The translations under genes were made by a program, and so were the position numbers. The notes beneath the pieces were generated by a model. It ran no database searches. It saw only the letters and a list, made by a program, of their open reading frames with translations, and was not told where the DNA came from. This document shows positions 51,871 through 63,699 of a stretch of 64,000 nucleotides of DNA, piece by piece. Positions within the stretch are counted from its first letter, which is position 1, and every line of letters starts with the position of its first letter. The DNA comes from Chrysophaeum taylorii (taxonomy: Eukaryota; Sar; Pelagophyceae; Pelagomonadales; Pelagomonadaceae): the NCBI GenBank assembly GCA_029834535.1, contig JAQMWT010000048.1, positions 16,372-80,371 of the forward strand, written 5' to 3'.

Positions 51871-52961
51871 ACTACTAATCGACAGATGTTTGCCTGTCTT
51901 ACTTTAAATGTCGACTGCTAAGAGGGGGGTGTGTGTGGGGAGCATGAAGGATGTGGGTGGGTTTGTGGGGTATGAGGGATGTGCCTGACGGGCGGAGCTA
52001 AGTACGCGGGACCTAGTCGGGGTCATCGCCGAGGCGTGGGGCAGGCGAAGAGAGTTTTTTGTCCACCGATTCAGGGTAAGGATCAGGTAGGCCCACGAGG
52101 CTAACATTGATCCTCCAAGGCGTCCACGGCGGCGACCTCGCAGACTATTTCCACGACCCGCGGCGGCTCTTTTAGCCAGCGCGCCATTCTCACGCCCCGT
52201 CGAAACGATGTTGTCGATGCTGTCAACGCGCGCATGCATGACCGCGGCCTTTTTTTTTCCCGGAGACGAGGCGTCGGAGTTCGTCTTTTCGGCCGACGAC
52301 TAGGTTGTGGGTCGGAAGACGACGCCTCGCTCTTTAGAGTCGAGTTTTCGGGAACTCCCTGACCACCACCACCACCAACGGCATGCTGACTTTTTTGATC
52401 GCGAGCTTAAGGTGGTGTGTCTTCGCAACCTCGATCCGTCTCGCGCGGCCACTGCAACGGCACCCGATACGTGATATCGATCGCGTCGTGTGTCGCCGAG
52501 GCTCCTCCTCCAACCTGTATCCCTCAAAACCCACCGACGCCAAACGATTAACAAGAGCCAGGGGGCCAGACGCCCCGCGAGGAGGTTCCTCTTGCCCACG
52601 AGCTCGTCTTCTGTCACGTCCTGGAGCTCTACGTGGCTGCTGCTCTCTGTCGATCGGGAACCCCTGCGAGGATAGATATCCTCTTCTGGGTCGACTCGAC
52701 GACTCCACCCTAATCATCCACACGTGCTGCGCAATATCGACCGATAAGCCCCCTCCCGGCGTCTAAACGCGGACTGTAAGTGAACTACTATAACTGGGAC
52801 CAGGAGGTGAACTTACGGGGGTTCGAGATTGGGACTAGGTGATGAACTGAGTGACCACGTGCAAGCTTACTGGGGTTATGAGAGTAAACTCAAGGGTTGG
52901 CGGCGCGCGCGGATACACAAAGCAGCTTGGATTGGCGGGGGTGAGAGCGACGAGCTCGTCC
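51871..52961 (+). mobile_element. Helitron-derived element, copy B (3' truncated)
   Basis: Starts ACTACTAATCGACAGATG directly after hAT sequence and carries the same helicase tail fragment as copy A, with extra indels. It includes the 3' minisatellite and GGCGGGGGTGAGAGCGACGAGCTC but lacks the GGCCTGCACTTGT terminus. It is the most diverged of the four copies. Confidence 0.6.
52130..52770 (+). pseudogene. Helitron helicase C-terminal fragment (copy B)
   Basis: Peptide pieces matching DYFHDPRRLF, NDVVDAVNARM and INKSQG lie in shifting frames. There are many small insertions relative to copies A, C and D. Non-functional. Confidence 0.55.
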
Positions 52962-54737
52962 GCTCATCACATCGTTGCGTAGTGCTCTGTCCCTGCACGA
53001 GGTTGGGGCTGGAATAGAAATATGGCAAAACTTCAGCCTTTACCTTTACGTTACGGGGTATGTAATGCTCAACGCTGCCATCGTCGTAGCCGCGGAGAAT
53101 GTGACTTGGCCGGTAGTATTGATTTTCCCAAATAGCAGCGTCATCAGGGAGTCGCCGGCCCTCTCCGAACTGCCTCGCAAATCGCCGGTGCGGGAAAGAT
53201 AGTACGTGCTCGTTCCCGCCGTCGACTTCGTCGACTTCAACGTCGCCGTCTTCACCGTCTGGCTTCCTCTCGTTCGGCAATAGCTAGCTTCTTCCCGCGG
53301 AGAAGCGTGGCTCTCAGTACTTCGTCGCCATCGGCCGAACTGTTCACGACAGACAAGCCGCCGCGGGCGTCGGCCAAGTCCCGAGGCAGCATCGCGCGGA
53401 ACCTGCCGACCGCGAAGGGCTAATCGTGGGTCTTTTACGACGCGACCGCCGCGAGCTGCGTGTTTTGCGGGCTGGTGGTACCCAGACTAAAAAGAGCGGC
53501 GCGGCATGCCGTGTCCATAGAGAAAGCTGCACGCCGAAATGTCGTCGACGGTGGCGCCCTCTGCCCGTCGACGAAGATCATCGTCGTCTAGAAAAGTGGC
53601 GGCTCTTGCCGCGTCTGCACGAGCTGCTCAACACGAAAGTTGCGGGCCACGCCGCCGCATCGACGGCAGGACGTGCGACACCAGCGACTGGAAGCGCGGC
53701 ACGACGTGCGTCGTATAGTAGACCCGGGGCCTCGAGGTACGAGCAGTCGAAAGGCTCGGCGAACGCGAGAAGAGAAGAAAAGAAATCACTCGCGGACAAC
53801 AAAGACTGCGCGCGGTTGACCTCGTGTATCACGACTTTTGACCGCGGATGCTCCAACGTACGGGCCGACTTGACCACTCCCGCGCGGCCGATTGTGCTAG
53901 AGGTGGAGCTTTCCGCCGCCGACCGTACGAGCTCAAATTCATAATAGAGGAGGTCCGCACTCGCAGGCTCGGGCGCCACGACTGCGGCGGCGCAAAGGAG
54001 AGCCTCTCCAGAAACTCGCAGCGAAAACGGACAGTTTGTTCTGCGGGGACATCTCAGTTTGTTTTTTTTTTTCGGACGCGAAACGGAGAGCACAAACGGA
54101 AAGTTCGGTGTCTGTTGCTTTGAATCGAGGTCATCGCGCTCTTGCGCGCTGAGATATCCGGCTTTGGGAGGAGAATGCGTTTTCGAGCGCATGCCACGAG
54201 CAACGGAAACGGGCCGCCGAGGGTCTGTCTCGGGCCATTTTATCCGTACCGCGGGCGACCGAAGACAGATCTCTAGCCAGCAGCCTCGATGGACGGACGG
54301 ACGGACACACTAATCTGCCGGGAGACCACTGGTACCTTGACGGACTGCGCGAGGGGACGTTTCGGCGGGTGTGGCCGGGCGACGCGCGCGCGGGTTTGGG
54401 TCGGAACCTTTTTTTTCTTGTGCACAACAGGGCGGCACCTCCGACGTCGAGGTCGTCAACATTTTGACGTCAAACGACGACCGTTAAATGTTGACCTTGA
54501 CGTTATCGTGACCACTTTTTGCGAGCTGGTCGCGAGATTTTTACGGTCAGCGGGGCGGAGGAGGGGGAACGCGACGATGCGAGGCAGTACGTTCCACCGG
54601 AGCACTAGTATCGGGATAACACGCCCGCCCGGCGGAGGAGAGCGGCGCCTTTAGGGGTTTGGAGCCACGTTAAGCGCCTGACAGAACAGAACAGAACAGA
54701 ACACAAGAGAAGAGACGGGGGATCGATCACACAGAGC
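52962..54737. other. No recognised gene
   Basis: The part at 52962-53060 resembles 7795-7890 (a CTCATCACATCG...TGCACGA...TTCAGCCTTT pattern), a dispersed repeat. A bottom-strand frame of 204 codons at 53578-54192 and a top-strand one of 172 codons at 53426-53944 overlap each other, and neither has a domain. VFYDATAASCVFCGLVVPRL at about 53430 is coding-like. (GAACA)n lies at 54681-54703. Confidence 0.35.
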
Positions 54738-57045
54738 GTGCGAAGGAAGACTCGGACTGCAATAAAAGGACGCACTGCTGCATCTTTCGCGATCCGACGA
54801 GCGGCACGCGTTACGACCTGCTGCGATGCCAAGAACACAAGAAGAAGAAGAAGAAGGGGATTTGGAATACGACGGCGGCGCTGGCGCACTTCGAGAAGGA
54901 AGGCGCACCCGGACTCCGAGATTGGTCGGAACGAGGCGGAGAAAAAAACGGAAAGCGAGGGAGGTAGGATTGTCAGAAGCGTTGGAAGCTGCCGCAGACG
55001 AATGATTCCCGCGGTGAGGAGGAGGAGGAAGAGACTGTCTGGACAACTACATTTCGGTAAAGACAGGTGGTTCCTCCTCCGACAGGAAACGCTGTCGCGC
55101 TCGGTTTCACAGCTCGGTGTGTTGTCTACGGCGCGCGCGCAAAAAGTGTCGACGGTTCCGGTGAACGACCGATACTTTCGGGAAATGAATCAGGCCTGCT
55201 TTCAACCAGGCAGCAGCAGCAGCAGCAGAGGCGGTTCGTGTCCACACCTCCATCGCAACGGACTCGGGTTCTGGGTTGAAAGCGGAGTTCGCGAACTTGG
55301 TGCGGGTGATGAAAAACATATCTTTGAGGTCGGAGCCTCCGAGGGAAACCCCTTCGCGCAGTCGACGCGTGACGGCGGCGGCACACTCAAGGACCACCAC
55401 AAGAACCGTGTCGCTGTCGGTATCTAGTTTATTCCAAAGGAGTGGGATCGCAACCTCGTCATCTGTTTGGGGTTCCGAACGGTGACGAAGCAGACAACGG
55501 CGCGCGCGCGCTCTCGAGGAGATTCACATCAACATCACGGGTTCCGTTTCGTACAGAACCGCCGTCGCGAACGTCGAACCTCCGACCAGGCTGCGTTGGG
55601 CGTCGCCGAAGAAGTAAAAAAGTTGGTGGGCGACGTCTGCGACATGCACGAGGCGAGTAAGATCTCGCGATCCTGAGGATCGGAGATCTGACGCGATCAA
55701 AAAACAAGAAGATCATCAACCGTTTTTTTTTCCCGAGGGCCAGGCTATCGTGCAGTTGGCTCACGAAATCGCGAAGTAAGCACTTCTCCTACTCGGGACC
55801 GATCGCACGGACGCTCTCTTTTAACAAACTGCGCAAGCTCACCCGCTGCCCTCGCATCGAGCCCAAGCTCGACCTGAACGGCACCCGCGTCTCTGCGGGC
55901 CACGCTCTCCTGCGCTCTGTGCTCTAATTGACGAAAGCCCTCCACATCTACGCGGTCCAACACAAGAAAATCGATTGGGCGGTCACCGAAGAGGACTTCG
56001 AGACGATGGCGGAGTTCGAGGCCATCACGAATATCACCGACGCCGCCGAAAATCTCGTCCAACATGAGGGCCTCTTCGTGGGCGCGGTCTCGTGCGAGCT
56101 CGAGCGCCAGATGATCACCAAGCTGGAAGCGGATAGTTTCTCGCTCATCGATTACGAGGGCGACACCGCGGGCCGCACGCTCCCTCGTCGCATCAATGCC
56201 ATCGATGATTTTTTCACCCAAACCGGCAAGGAGTGCCGCAGGCGCGCCATCCTCGAAGCTCAGCGACGCTACTGCGGGAACGAGGGCGAGTCGATCATTC
56301 CTTTCTTGGAGTACAATCAGAGATCCGATCGCGACCTCATTGCTGCTCTGCTCGACTTCCGCACCATCAGCATCATATCTCTGAGGAGGATAAGCCCAAA
56401 GCCATTCCCCTCCTGAAGAAGAAGCTGTATGTCGAGTACGGCAACAATATATCCACGCTGCCCAGCGGCTCGAGCAGAAGGCTGCAGCTGCGGCGACGTC
56501 TACACAAAAAAAAGGATGCTGGTGCTGCTGCTGGTGCTGCTGACGAGACTCTTGTTGCTGCCGATGGCGGCGGCATGGACACTTGCGCGGATGCGGCCGT
56601 GGATAGTGGCGGCATGTTTTTATATTTTGGGTTGTGGGGCGATACGTTGCAGGTGGCGGATCCGGAGCCGACGCCGAGACCAGCGGAGGAAGGAAGAGCC
56701 GGCTGTGGACTTTGGCGAGGCGTTACCCCCGCCGATGGATCAGGTTCGCGAGCCAGATCAAATGGATGCAGGAGTTATAAACTTCCGGGGCGGAGCTCAA
56801 AGACTCTACCCAACCTCTTGACGTTGTTGATGATCTCCTTCCACTACACGTCGGCAAGCTCTACCAACATGCGGAGCAGAACCCCGACCTGGGCTTATTT
56901 CCCAAACTCGCCCGTGCCTCGCGCGGTGCTATCGGGATATAGCATATACCGGCCGAAAGCTTTTGCGAGCGCGTCATTTTTTTCCGCTGTAAACACTGTC
57001 ATGGACGACAAGAGCACTTGCCTAGGCTCTGAGATATATATCTGA
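54738..57045 (+). pseudogene. hAT transposase pseudogene, near full length
   Basis: Top-strand pieces in order. About 54755-54965: BED-finger-like CCIFRDPTSGTRYDLLRCQE, KKGIWNTTAALAHFEKEG. About 55140-55215: TVPVNDRYFREMNQACFQPG, like the hAT 'VENPxFRxLIxxLNPxY' block. About 55510-55670: EEIHINITGSVSYRT and VAEEVKKLVGDVCD, the region before the second catalytic Asp. 55770-55920: AKHFSYSG and RIEPKLDLNGTRVS. 55928-56416: DWAVTEEDFETMAEFEAITN through LIAALLDFRT. 56800-57045: FPKLARASRGAIGI, HIPAESFCERV and FSAVNTVMDDKS, which is the hAT C-terminal dimerisation block. Several frameshifts and a stop in the last block make it dead. No TIRs were identified. An (AATT)n tract follows. Confidence 0.62.
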
Positions 57046-57072
57046 GATGCTGACAGTCCTCCTCCTCCGCAT

Positions 57073-57142
57073 TGATTAATGAATTAATTAATTAATTAAT
57101 TAATTAATTAATTAATTAATTAATTAATTAATTAATTAATTC
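57073..57142. repeat. (AATT)n microsatellite
   Basis: About 16 AATT repeats, self-complementary throughout, so able to form a cruciform. Confidence 0.9.
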
Positions 57143-57284
57143 ATTGGGAGTTTATGGAATGGGCACGAGAGAAGTGCGCCAGCACCAAGCTCATCTCCAA
57201 GCACCATGAGATAGATAGATTTCGGACGAGAATAACAACGCTATCGACTTGGCTTCTTAAAGCCTTTTCCACCCCCGCCCTTCT

Positions 57285-57525
57285 TAAGTTTGATTTTAAA
57301 AGCCAAAGTTTTTTGGTCAATTATTACTGTGGAAGTTTGAGGAGTAGTGATCAAACTCTTGTTGACCACCAAACTTACAAGAAGGTAATTAGTCAAACTT
57401 GAAGGGCTGATTGATCAAACTTAATGCAACTTCGGAGGAGAGGAGGAGGAGGAGGAGTGGCCAAACTTGACTGATCAAATTATTATTTCTATTGAAAGTG
57501 ACCAAACTTTTTTTTTTTTCCTTAA
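57285..57525. repeat. Dispersed GATCAAACTT-rich repeat, second copy
   Basis: Homologous to 2645-2875 and likewise ends directly at a Helitron-type terminus (57531). Confidence 0.55.
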
Positions 57526-57530
57526 ACATA

Positions 57531-60500
57531 ACAAGTGCAGGCCAATAAGTTTGCTCAGATTTCTAACCCCACATTCACCTTTGAGTTTACCCCACATTCA
57601 CTTGGTTCTCAAACCCCACAAAGTTTCGTGCTGCGCTGCTGCGCTGACTTCGACCCGGTCCCTCGCGAACAACACTCGTCCTAATAAGGGTAGTGCGGCT
57701 ACCGGAGGACCTCGTGGTAAACCACGTTGCGCGTGTAGACGCCAGGGTGGCGTTGTCGGTATTGCGCTACGTGGGGTAGGGTGGAGTCGTCGACCCAGAA
57801 GACGATGTCCTCGGGCTTGCCAACTCGGCTGAGAGCCACGTAGAGCTGGCCGTGAACGAAGACGGGCTTGGGCAAAAGGACGCCGACCTTGCGAAGCGTC
57901 TGGCCCTGGCTCTTGTTGATCGTCATGGCGAACGCCGGCCTTAACGGAAACTGGCGTCGGCGCAGCTCGAAGGGGAGGTCGCCCTGCTTCGTGGTGAGGG
58001 TGATGCGCGGGACCATGAGGGTTTTTTTCTCGCCGTCCACCCAATGGGCGAGTTGGAGGAGCCTCGGCGAGACGATACGCTCGATGATGTATCGGGTGCC
58101 GTTGCAGTGGCCGTGCGACGGGTCGAGATTGCGAAGCAACATCACCGGCATGCCGACTTTGAGCGCGAGCTTGTGCGGCGGCATGCCGTTGATTGTCAGG
58201 GAGTTGAGAAACTCGACTGGAAAGAGCGAGGGGTCGTCGTCCTTCCCAACTTCGTCGGCCGAAAAGAACTCCGTCGCCTCGTCTCCGGGAATGGCCGCGG
58301 TCATGCGCGCGTTGACAGAATCGACAACATCGTTTCGGGGCGTAAGAAAGGCGCGCTGGAAAAGCCACCGCGGGTCTTGGAAATTGTCTGCGAGGTCGCC
58401 GTAGACGGCTTGGATCAACTCTGGCTCGCGCTCGACGCACCGAACGTAATCGTCGATCTTGATCCAGTCCCGTCCCAAGCTCGGGACAGTAGGAACCAAA
58501 CCGTTTCCGACCTTGAGGAGAAAGTCGGAAAATTCAGCGAGCTGCCTGGCATCGAGGCCACCCGAAAGCTCGACGCGCATGTTCTTCGTAAGGTAGCGGA
58601 TGCGGACGTGGGGCCAAATCCGTCGAGACTTCTTCAGCGTTGCGTCCACGATCTGGAACTGGCGGGCGTGCTTGAGGACGGGCAGACATTGGCGAAAGTC
58701 GCCCAAAAAGACAACGACCTTGCCACCGAACGGCGGGGCGCACTCGAACACGCGCTGGAGCGTGCGGTCGAGGGCCTCGAAACAGAGCTTGTTCGTCATC
58801 GGAACCTCGTCCCAAAGCAGCAAGTTGGCCTCGGCAATGACGGCCCGCGTCTGATCGTTTACTCGCTGCGTAATGTTGCAAAACGACAACTCGTCGGGGT
58901 CGAGTGGAATTTTGTAACGCGAGTGCGATGTCCGTCCGCCGGGAAGAAGCGTAGCGGCGATCCCGGAGCCCGCAGTCGCGAGCGCGACGTTTTGGCTCTT
59001 GCGGACGTGCGCGAGCAGCGTCGTGCTCAAGAAGGTCTTTCCAGTGCCGGCGGGCGCGTCGACGAAGTACACTCGGTCGGTACCACTGTCGATGTCCCCA
59101 CAGATCTCCTCATAGAGCCGAAATTGGTCTGGGTTCCTTTGCCGCATGCTGGCGACGTTCGCCGCGATGACTTGGCTGCACAGCGCCTGCCTTTTCTCGG
59201 TCGAGTCGCTGAAGATGAGCTCGTCGACGACCTGTCGGCAAGTGACGTTCGCCACCTGTCGTCGCTCGGGAAATTCGTTCGGAAGCGTGCAGCCGACGGC
59301 GTCGAGCATCGACTCAACATCGAGCAGCGCCTCGTTCTCAATTTCGGCGTTGAGCTGGAGGTTCGGGTTCTGGTGGCTCATTCGATGCCTGTGGAGAATG
59401 TCATCGCAGAGCGCCTCTGTGTGCGTCGTCCAAAGCCCGAACGGATCCGAGGGCTCGCAGGTCGAGAGGATGGTCGCGAAGAGCCGTCGCAACGACGCCC
59501 CAATAAGAAAGTTGGCGGCCTCGCGAAGGCACTCGTCCCACTCGTCGTCGTCTTGTGTGAGGCCTCGCGCGCGGCAGGCGGCAACATACGTCGGATAGAC
59601 GATGCCTCCGAACTCGCGCAGATCTTCGAATGAGGTCGCGCCCTGGACGTGTGAGAGCAGGATCCGCAAGTAGAAGCACTCGCGGTCCTTGGGCGACACC
59701 GAGTAGACGCGCGCGACCTTGTCGCAGGAGAAGTCGTCGAGGTCCAAGCCGAGGCGCTCGCGGCGGCGGGTGTCGCCCTGCTTCCGAGGCTTCCACGTCG
59801 CTGTCGTCCCCGTCTTCTCGAAGGTAAAATTTTTCGGCATCTCGTGGTAAAAATATTTCCGTGAATCCCGTTCGCCGCGAGCGAGGGATTCGTTGAAAAC
59901 ATCCTGGTCCCCCCCTGAGTGGAGCCAGAGATTCTTGTAGTGGCGGTTAATGTTGAACCACGCCGTCAACGTCGTTTCCGGAGGCACCGCGGCCGCGATT
60001 CGCGCCCGCTCCGCTCTTACGACAGGGTCGTCCGAATCCTCCCAAACGATGCGCTGCCCATTTTCCAGGTGCACGGCGAGGCGCTCGACCGGCGGATAAT
60101 GACCGTGGGTCTCGAAGCCGTAGAGCCGCCAGGCAGCCTCGGTCGCGCAAACGTATCGACCGTTGACGAACTCGTCGATCTCGTCCCGCGCTTGGGGGGT
60201 CTCGATGGACACGGTCGCCTCGTCGTGGCCCTTGTAGACGTACTTGTGGATGTACTTGACCGACTTGATACTTGCACAGAACTCGACGTTGATATGTGCC
60301 TCGTACTTCTTCGCGAGGTAAGGGTTGTATGGGACAACCCAACGGTTATCCAACGGGACGTCTCGGCCGCGGATTTGCTTCGTAACAGTGCGGCCGCCCT
60401 GGTCGGGGCTGCGGCGCCGATAGACCGCGTACCCGTCCTCTGGAGCCGTGGTCTGCGGCTTAAAATCCTTAAGGAAGCTCTTCGAGCAGATGCCGTCCTT

Positions 60501-61590
60501 AATGCACGACGCTTGACGGTCGCCGTGCTCACAGCACGGGTTGTGGATGAGGTTGCTGACGACGATGCGGTGGAGTTCAGGCTGCGTGTGTGGGTCCGGG
60601 ATCTCGGTGCACACGTACTTGTCGTCTGTGTCCTCGGGTGATATCTTGGAGTCGCGATCCAGAATCAGCAAAATGTGCGCGCGCGGGAGCCCTCGTTTCT
60701 GATACTCGATCGAGTAGCTGTACGCCACGGCCTTGCCGAGAACGCCCTTGTCGAAGATGTCCGAGAGGAGCTCCGCTCCTTGAGCTTGACGTGGAACACC
60801 CGACAGACCAAATCCGGTCGGTCCTTCGCGCTCTGGTTCGGTTCGAGCTCGCGCTGGATCTCATCCCGCTCGGGGTTGGTCGTGAACGCGATGAAGAAGT
60901 CCGGCTTGCCGTATTCGCGCACTATGGCCATGGAATCCTGGTACGCCGCCCGCATTTCGCGCGGCCCACCCTTGAACGACGACGGCAGAAGGAAAAACTT
61001 GCCGGCATCTCTTTCGTTGCCGCTCGCCACCGCATTTTCGAGTGTGTGGTAGAGATCGGCGCGGAGTTGGTGCTGGTTGTTACGAAGAAAGTCGAGGCGC
61101 GAGGCCTCCACCTTCGTGTGCGCGTCGAGGAGGTACTCCTGAAAGAGGAGCCTGCTGAGGTGCGAGGCCGAGAACTCGCGAGCTGGATGGTTGCGTTGAT
61201 CGACATCCATGTCGTTCTCTCCTCCGCCAGCGCTGTCGTCAGCACGCACTTGGAGGATCCTGTACGCATAGAAGTCCATCTCGGTCACCTTCTTGTCGGT
61301 CGAAATGCCGTTCTCTGGATTGTGACGCGTCGAATCCCCAGGTGGAAGCCTTCCGTCGCCCCGTCGTCGAGGTACGGGAGCACGTAGTGGAGAGGGTCGC
61401 GCCATCGATTGCAAATTGCTGCTGATGGTGACCAAGGAACCGCCATGGTCCGGTCCGGCCGGTGCTTGACGACAATGTCCCTCGACTTGGCGACTGCGGT
61501 CGCATCGCCGTGGTATACGAAGGCGACCTCATAACTTGAAATAATAAATAGACCAAACTTGGTAGACCGATCCCTTATTTATTTATTTAT
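57531..61590 (-). mobile_element. Near-complete Helitron, inactivated
   Basis: Contains the Rep-helicase region described next. Its 3' end (low coordinate) is GGCCTGCACTTGT read on the bottom strand, the same 13 bp that end copies A, C and D. The 5' end is not clear: the ACTACTAATCGAC start of the derivatives is absent, and the element abuts copy C at 61593 after a (TTTA)n run. I see no zinc finger or endonuclease domain beside Rep and helicase. Confidence 0.65.
57699..61500 (-). pseudogene. Helitron Rep-helicase, frameshifted
   Basis: Large intact frame 57699-60728 (1009 codons) plus upstream frames to about 61500. Upstream: DPLHYVLPYLDDG, then a frameshift (about 61345), RHNPENG, EMDFYAYRIL, FLRNNQHQLRADLYHTLENA. 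A 5-nt duplication near 60770-60778 then separates VFHVKLKE from LLSDIFDKGVLGKAVAYSY. In the main frame: GLPRAHILLILD (residues 13-24) is the HUH site with the first His changed to Arg; KYIHKYVYKGHD carries the two tyrosines (159, 163); FVDAPAGTGKTF (555-566) is Walker A; LLLWDEVPM (636-644) is Walker B; VVFLGDFRQCLPVL and FAMTINKSQGQTLRKVGVLL are later PIF1 motifs. Role in an intact element: rolling-circle nicking and unwinding. Two frameshifts and the HUH change make this copy inactive. The helicase frame is otherwise clean, so inactivation is recent. Confidence 0.8.
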
Positions 61591-61592
61591 TT

Positions 61593-62605
61593 ACAAGTGC
61601 AGGCCAGTAAGTTCACCTAGTCCCAATCTCTAACCCCAGTAAGTTCACCTGGTCCCAGTAAGTTCACCTGGTCAGTAAGTTCACCTAGTCCCAATCTCTA
61701 ACCCCAGTAAGTTCGGGTAAACCCACTCGTGCTCACACCCACTCACCCCACTCTCCTTCGAGCTCGTCGCTCTCACCTCCGCCAATCTAAGCTGCTCTTA
61801 TCCGTACACGCCGCTAGCCTTTGCGTTCACTCTAAAAACCCCAGTAAGTTCACTTGGTCCCAGTAAGTTCACCTGGTCCCAGTAAGTTCACCTAGTCCCA
61901 ATCTACAACCCCAGTAAGTTCACCTGGTCCCAGTAAGTTCACCTACAGTGCGCGTGTAGACGCCGGGAGGGGGCTTATCGGTATTGCGCAGCACGTGTGG
62001 GGTAGGGTGGAGTCGTCGACTCAGAAGAGGATATCCTCGGGGTTGCCGATCGACAGAGAGCCACGTAGAGCTGGACGTGGCAGAAGACGGGCTTCGCCAA
62101 GAGGACGCCGACCTCGCGGGGCGTCTGGCCCTGGCTCTTGTGATCGTTTGGCGTCGGCGGGCCTTACGGGATACAGGTTGGAGGAGCCTCGGTGACAACG
62201 ACACGATCGATCATGTATCTGGTACCGTTGCAGTGGCCGTGCGACGGGTCGAGGTTGCGAAGATTTAAGCTCGCGATCAAAGTCAGCATGCCGTTGGTTG
62301 TCAGGGAGTTCAAAACTCGACTGTAAAGAGCGAGGCGTCGGCTTCCGACCCAACCTAGTCGGCCGAAAAGAACTCCGACGCCTCGTCTTCGGAAAAAAGG
62401 CCGCGGTCATGCGCGCGTTGTCAGCATCGACAACATCGTTTCGACGGGGCGTGAGAATGGCGCGCTGAAAGAGCCGCCGCGGGTCGTGGAAACAGTCTGC
62501 GAGGTCGCCGTAGACGGCTTGGAGGATCACTGTCTGGCTCTCGCGCCTACCTGATCCTTACCCTAAATCGAGGGACAAACAGACAAACATCTGTCGATTA
62601 GTAGT
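61593..62605 (-). mobile_element. Helitron-derived element, copy C
   Basis: Bottom-strand copy with complete termini (ACTACTAATCGAC at 62605, GGCCTGCACTTGT ending at 61593). It carries the helicase tail fragment and an extended CAGTAAGTTCACCTGGTCC minisatellite (61605-61945). Confidence 0.7.
62021..62530 (-). pseudogene. Helitron helicase C-terminal fragment (copy C)
   Basis: LQAVYGDLADCFHDPRRLFQ, then RNDVVDADNARM, then frame changes with later RARARRPARSASS in place of the SQGQTPREVG block. Same break positions as copies A and D. Confidence 0.65.
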
Positions 62606-62606
62606 T

Positions 62607-63623
62607 ACAAGTGCAGGCCAGTAAGTTCACCAATCTTTAACCCCAGTAAGTTCACCTGGTCCCAGTAAGTTTCATATAAGTTCACCTGGTCAGTAAGTTC
62701 ACCTAGCTCACACCAACTCCTTTGAGCTCGTCGCTCTCGCCTCCGCCAATCTAAGCTGCTTTGATCCGCACGCGCCGCCAACCTTTGAGTTTACTCTAAA
62801 AACCCTTTACTCTAAACCCCAGTAGTTCACCTGGTCCCAGTTTCACCTGGTCACTCAGCTCACCTAGTCCCAATCTCTAACCCCAGTAAGTTCACCTGGT
62901 CCCAGTAAGTTCACCTACAGTGCGCGTGTAGACGCCGGGAGGGGGCTTATCGGTATTGCGCAGCACGTGTGGGGTAGGGTGGAGTCGTCGACCCAGAAGA
63001 GCAAATCCTCGGGGTTGCCGATCGACAGAGAGCCACGTAGAGCTGGACGTGGCAGAAGACGGGCTTGGCAAGAGGACGCCGACCTCGCGGGGCGTCTGGC
63101 CCTGGCTCTTGTTGATCGCTTGGCGTCGGCGGGCCTTACGGGATACAGGTTGGAGGAGCCTCGGTGACAACGACACGATCGATCATGTATCTGGTACCGT
63201 TGCAGTGGCCGTGCGACGGGTCGAGGTTGCGAAGACTTTAACCTCGCGCTCAAAGTCAGCATGCCGTTGGTTTTCAGGGAGTTGAAAACTCGACTGTAAA
63301 GAGCGAGGCGTCGGCTTCCGACCCAACCTAGTCGGCCGAAAAGAACTCCGACGCCTCGTCTTCGGAAAAAAAAGGCCGCGGTCATGCGCGCGTTGTCAGC
63401 ATCGACAACATCGTTTCGACGGGGCGTGAGAATGGCGCGCTGAAAGAGCCGCCGCGGGTCGTGGAAATAGTCTGCGAGGTCGCCGTAGACGGCTTGGAGG
63501 ATCACTGTCTGGCTCTCGCGCCTACCTGATCCTTACTCTCGCGCCTATCTGATCCTTACCCTAAATCGAGGGACAAACAGACAAACAGACAGACAGACAG
63601 ACAAACATCTGTCGATTAGTAGT
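62607..63623 (-). mobile_element. Helitron-derived element, copy D
   Basis: Complete termini at 63623 and 62607. Its 3' end is separated from the 5' end of copy C by a single base (62606), so C and D are head to tail. A (CTGT/TTGT)n run lies next to its 5' end. It ends 77 bp upstream of the right-edge gene. Confidence 0.7.
62915..63505 (-). pseudogene. Helitron helicase C-terminal fragment (copy D)
   Basis: LQAVYGDLADYFHDPRRLFQ followed by frame changes. The later piece INKSQGQTPREVGVLLPSPS is in another frame. It is closest to copies A and C. Confidence 0.65.
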
Positions 63624-63699
63624 TAGGAAAAGATTCTTCGGCTCGAACGCAAGAAGCTTACCCTCCTCCTCTGCCTCTCGTGTTGCCACAGCGAAAAAG

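Noticed and set aside
58044-59633. A 529-codon top-strand frame
   Set aside because: It lies entirely antisense to the Helitron helicase, whose bottom-strand frame has clear Walker A, Walker B and later helicase motifs.
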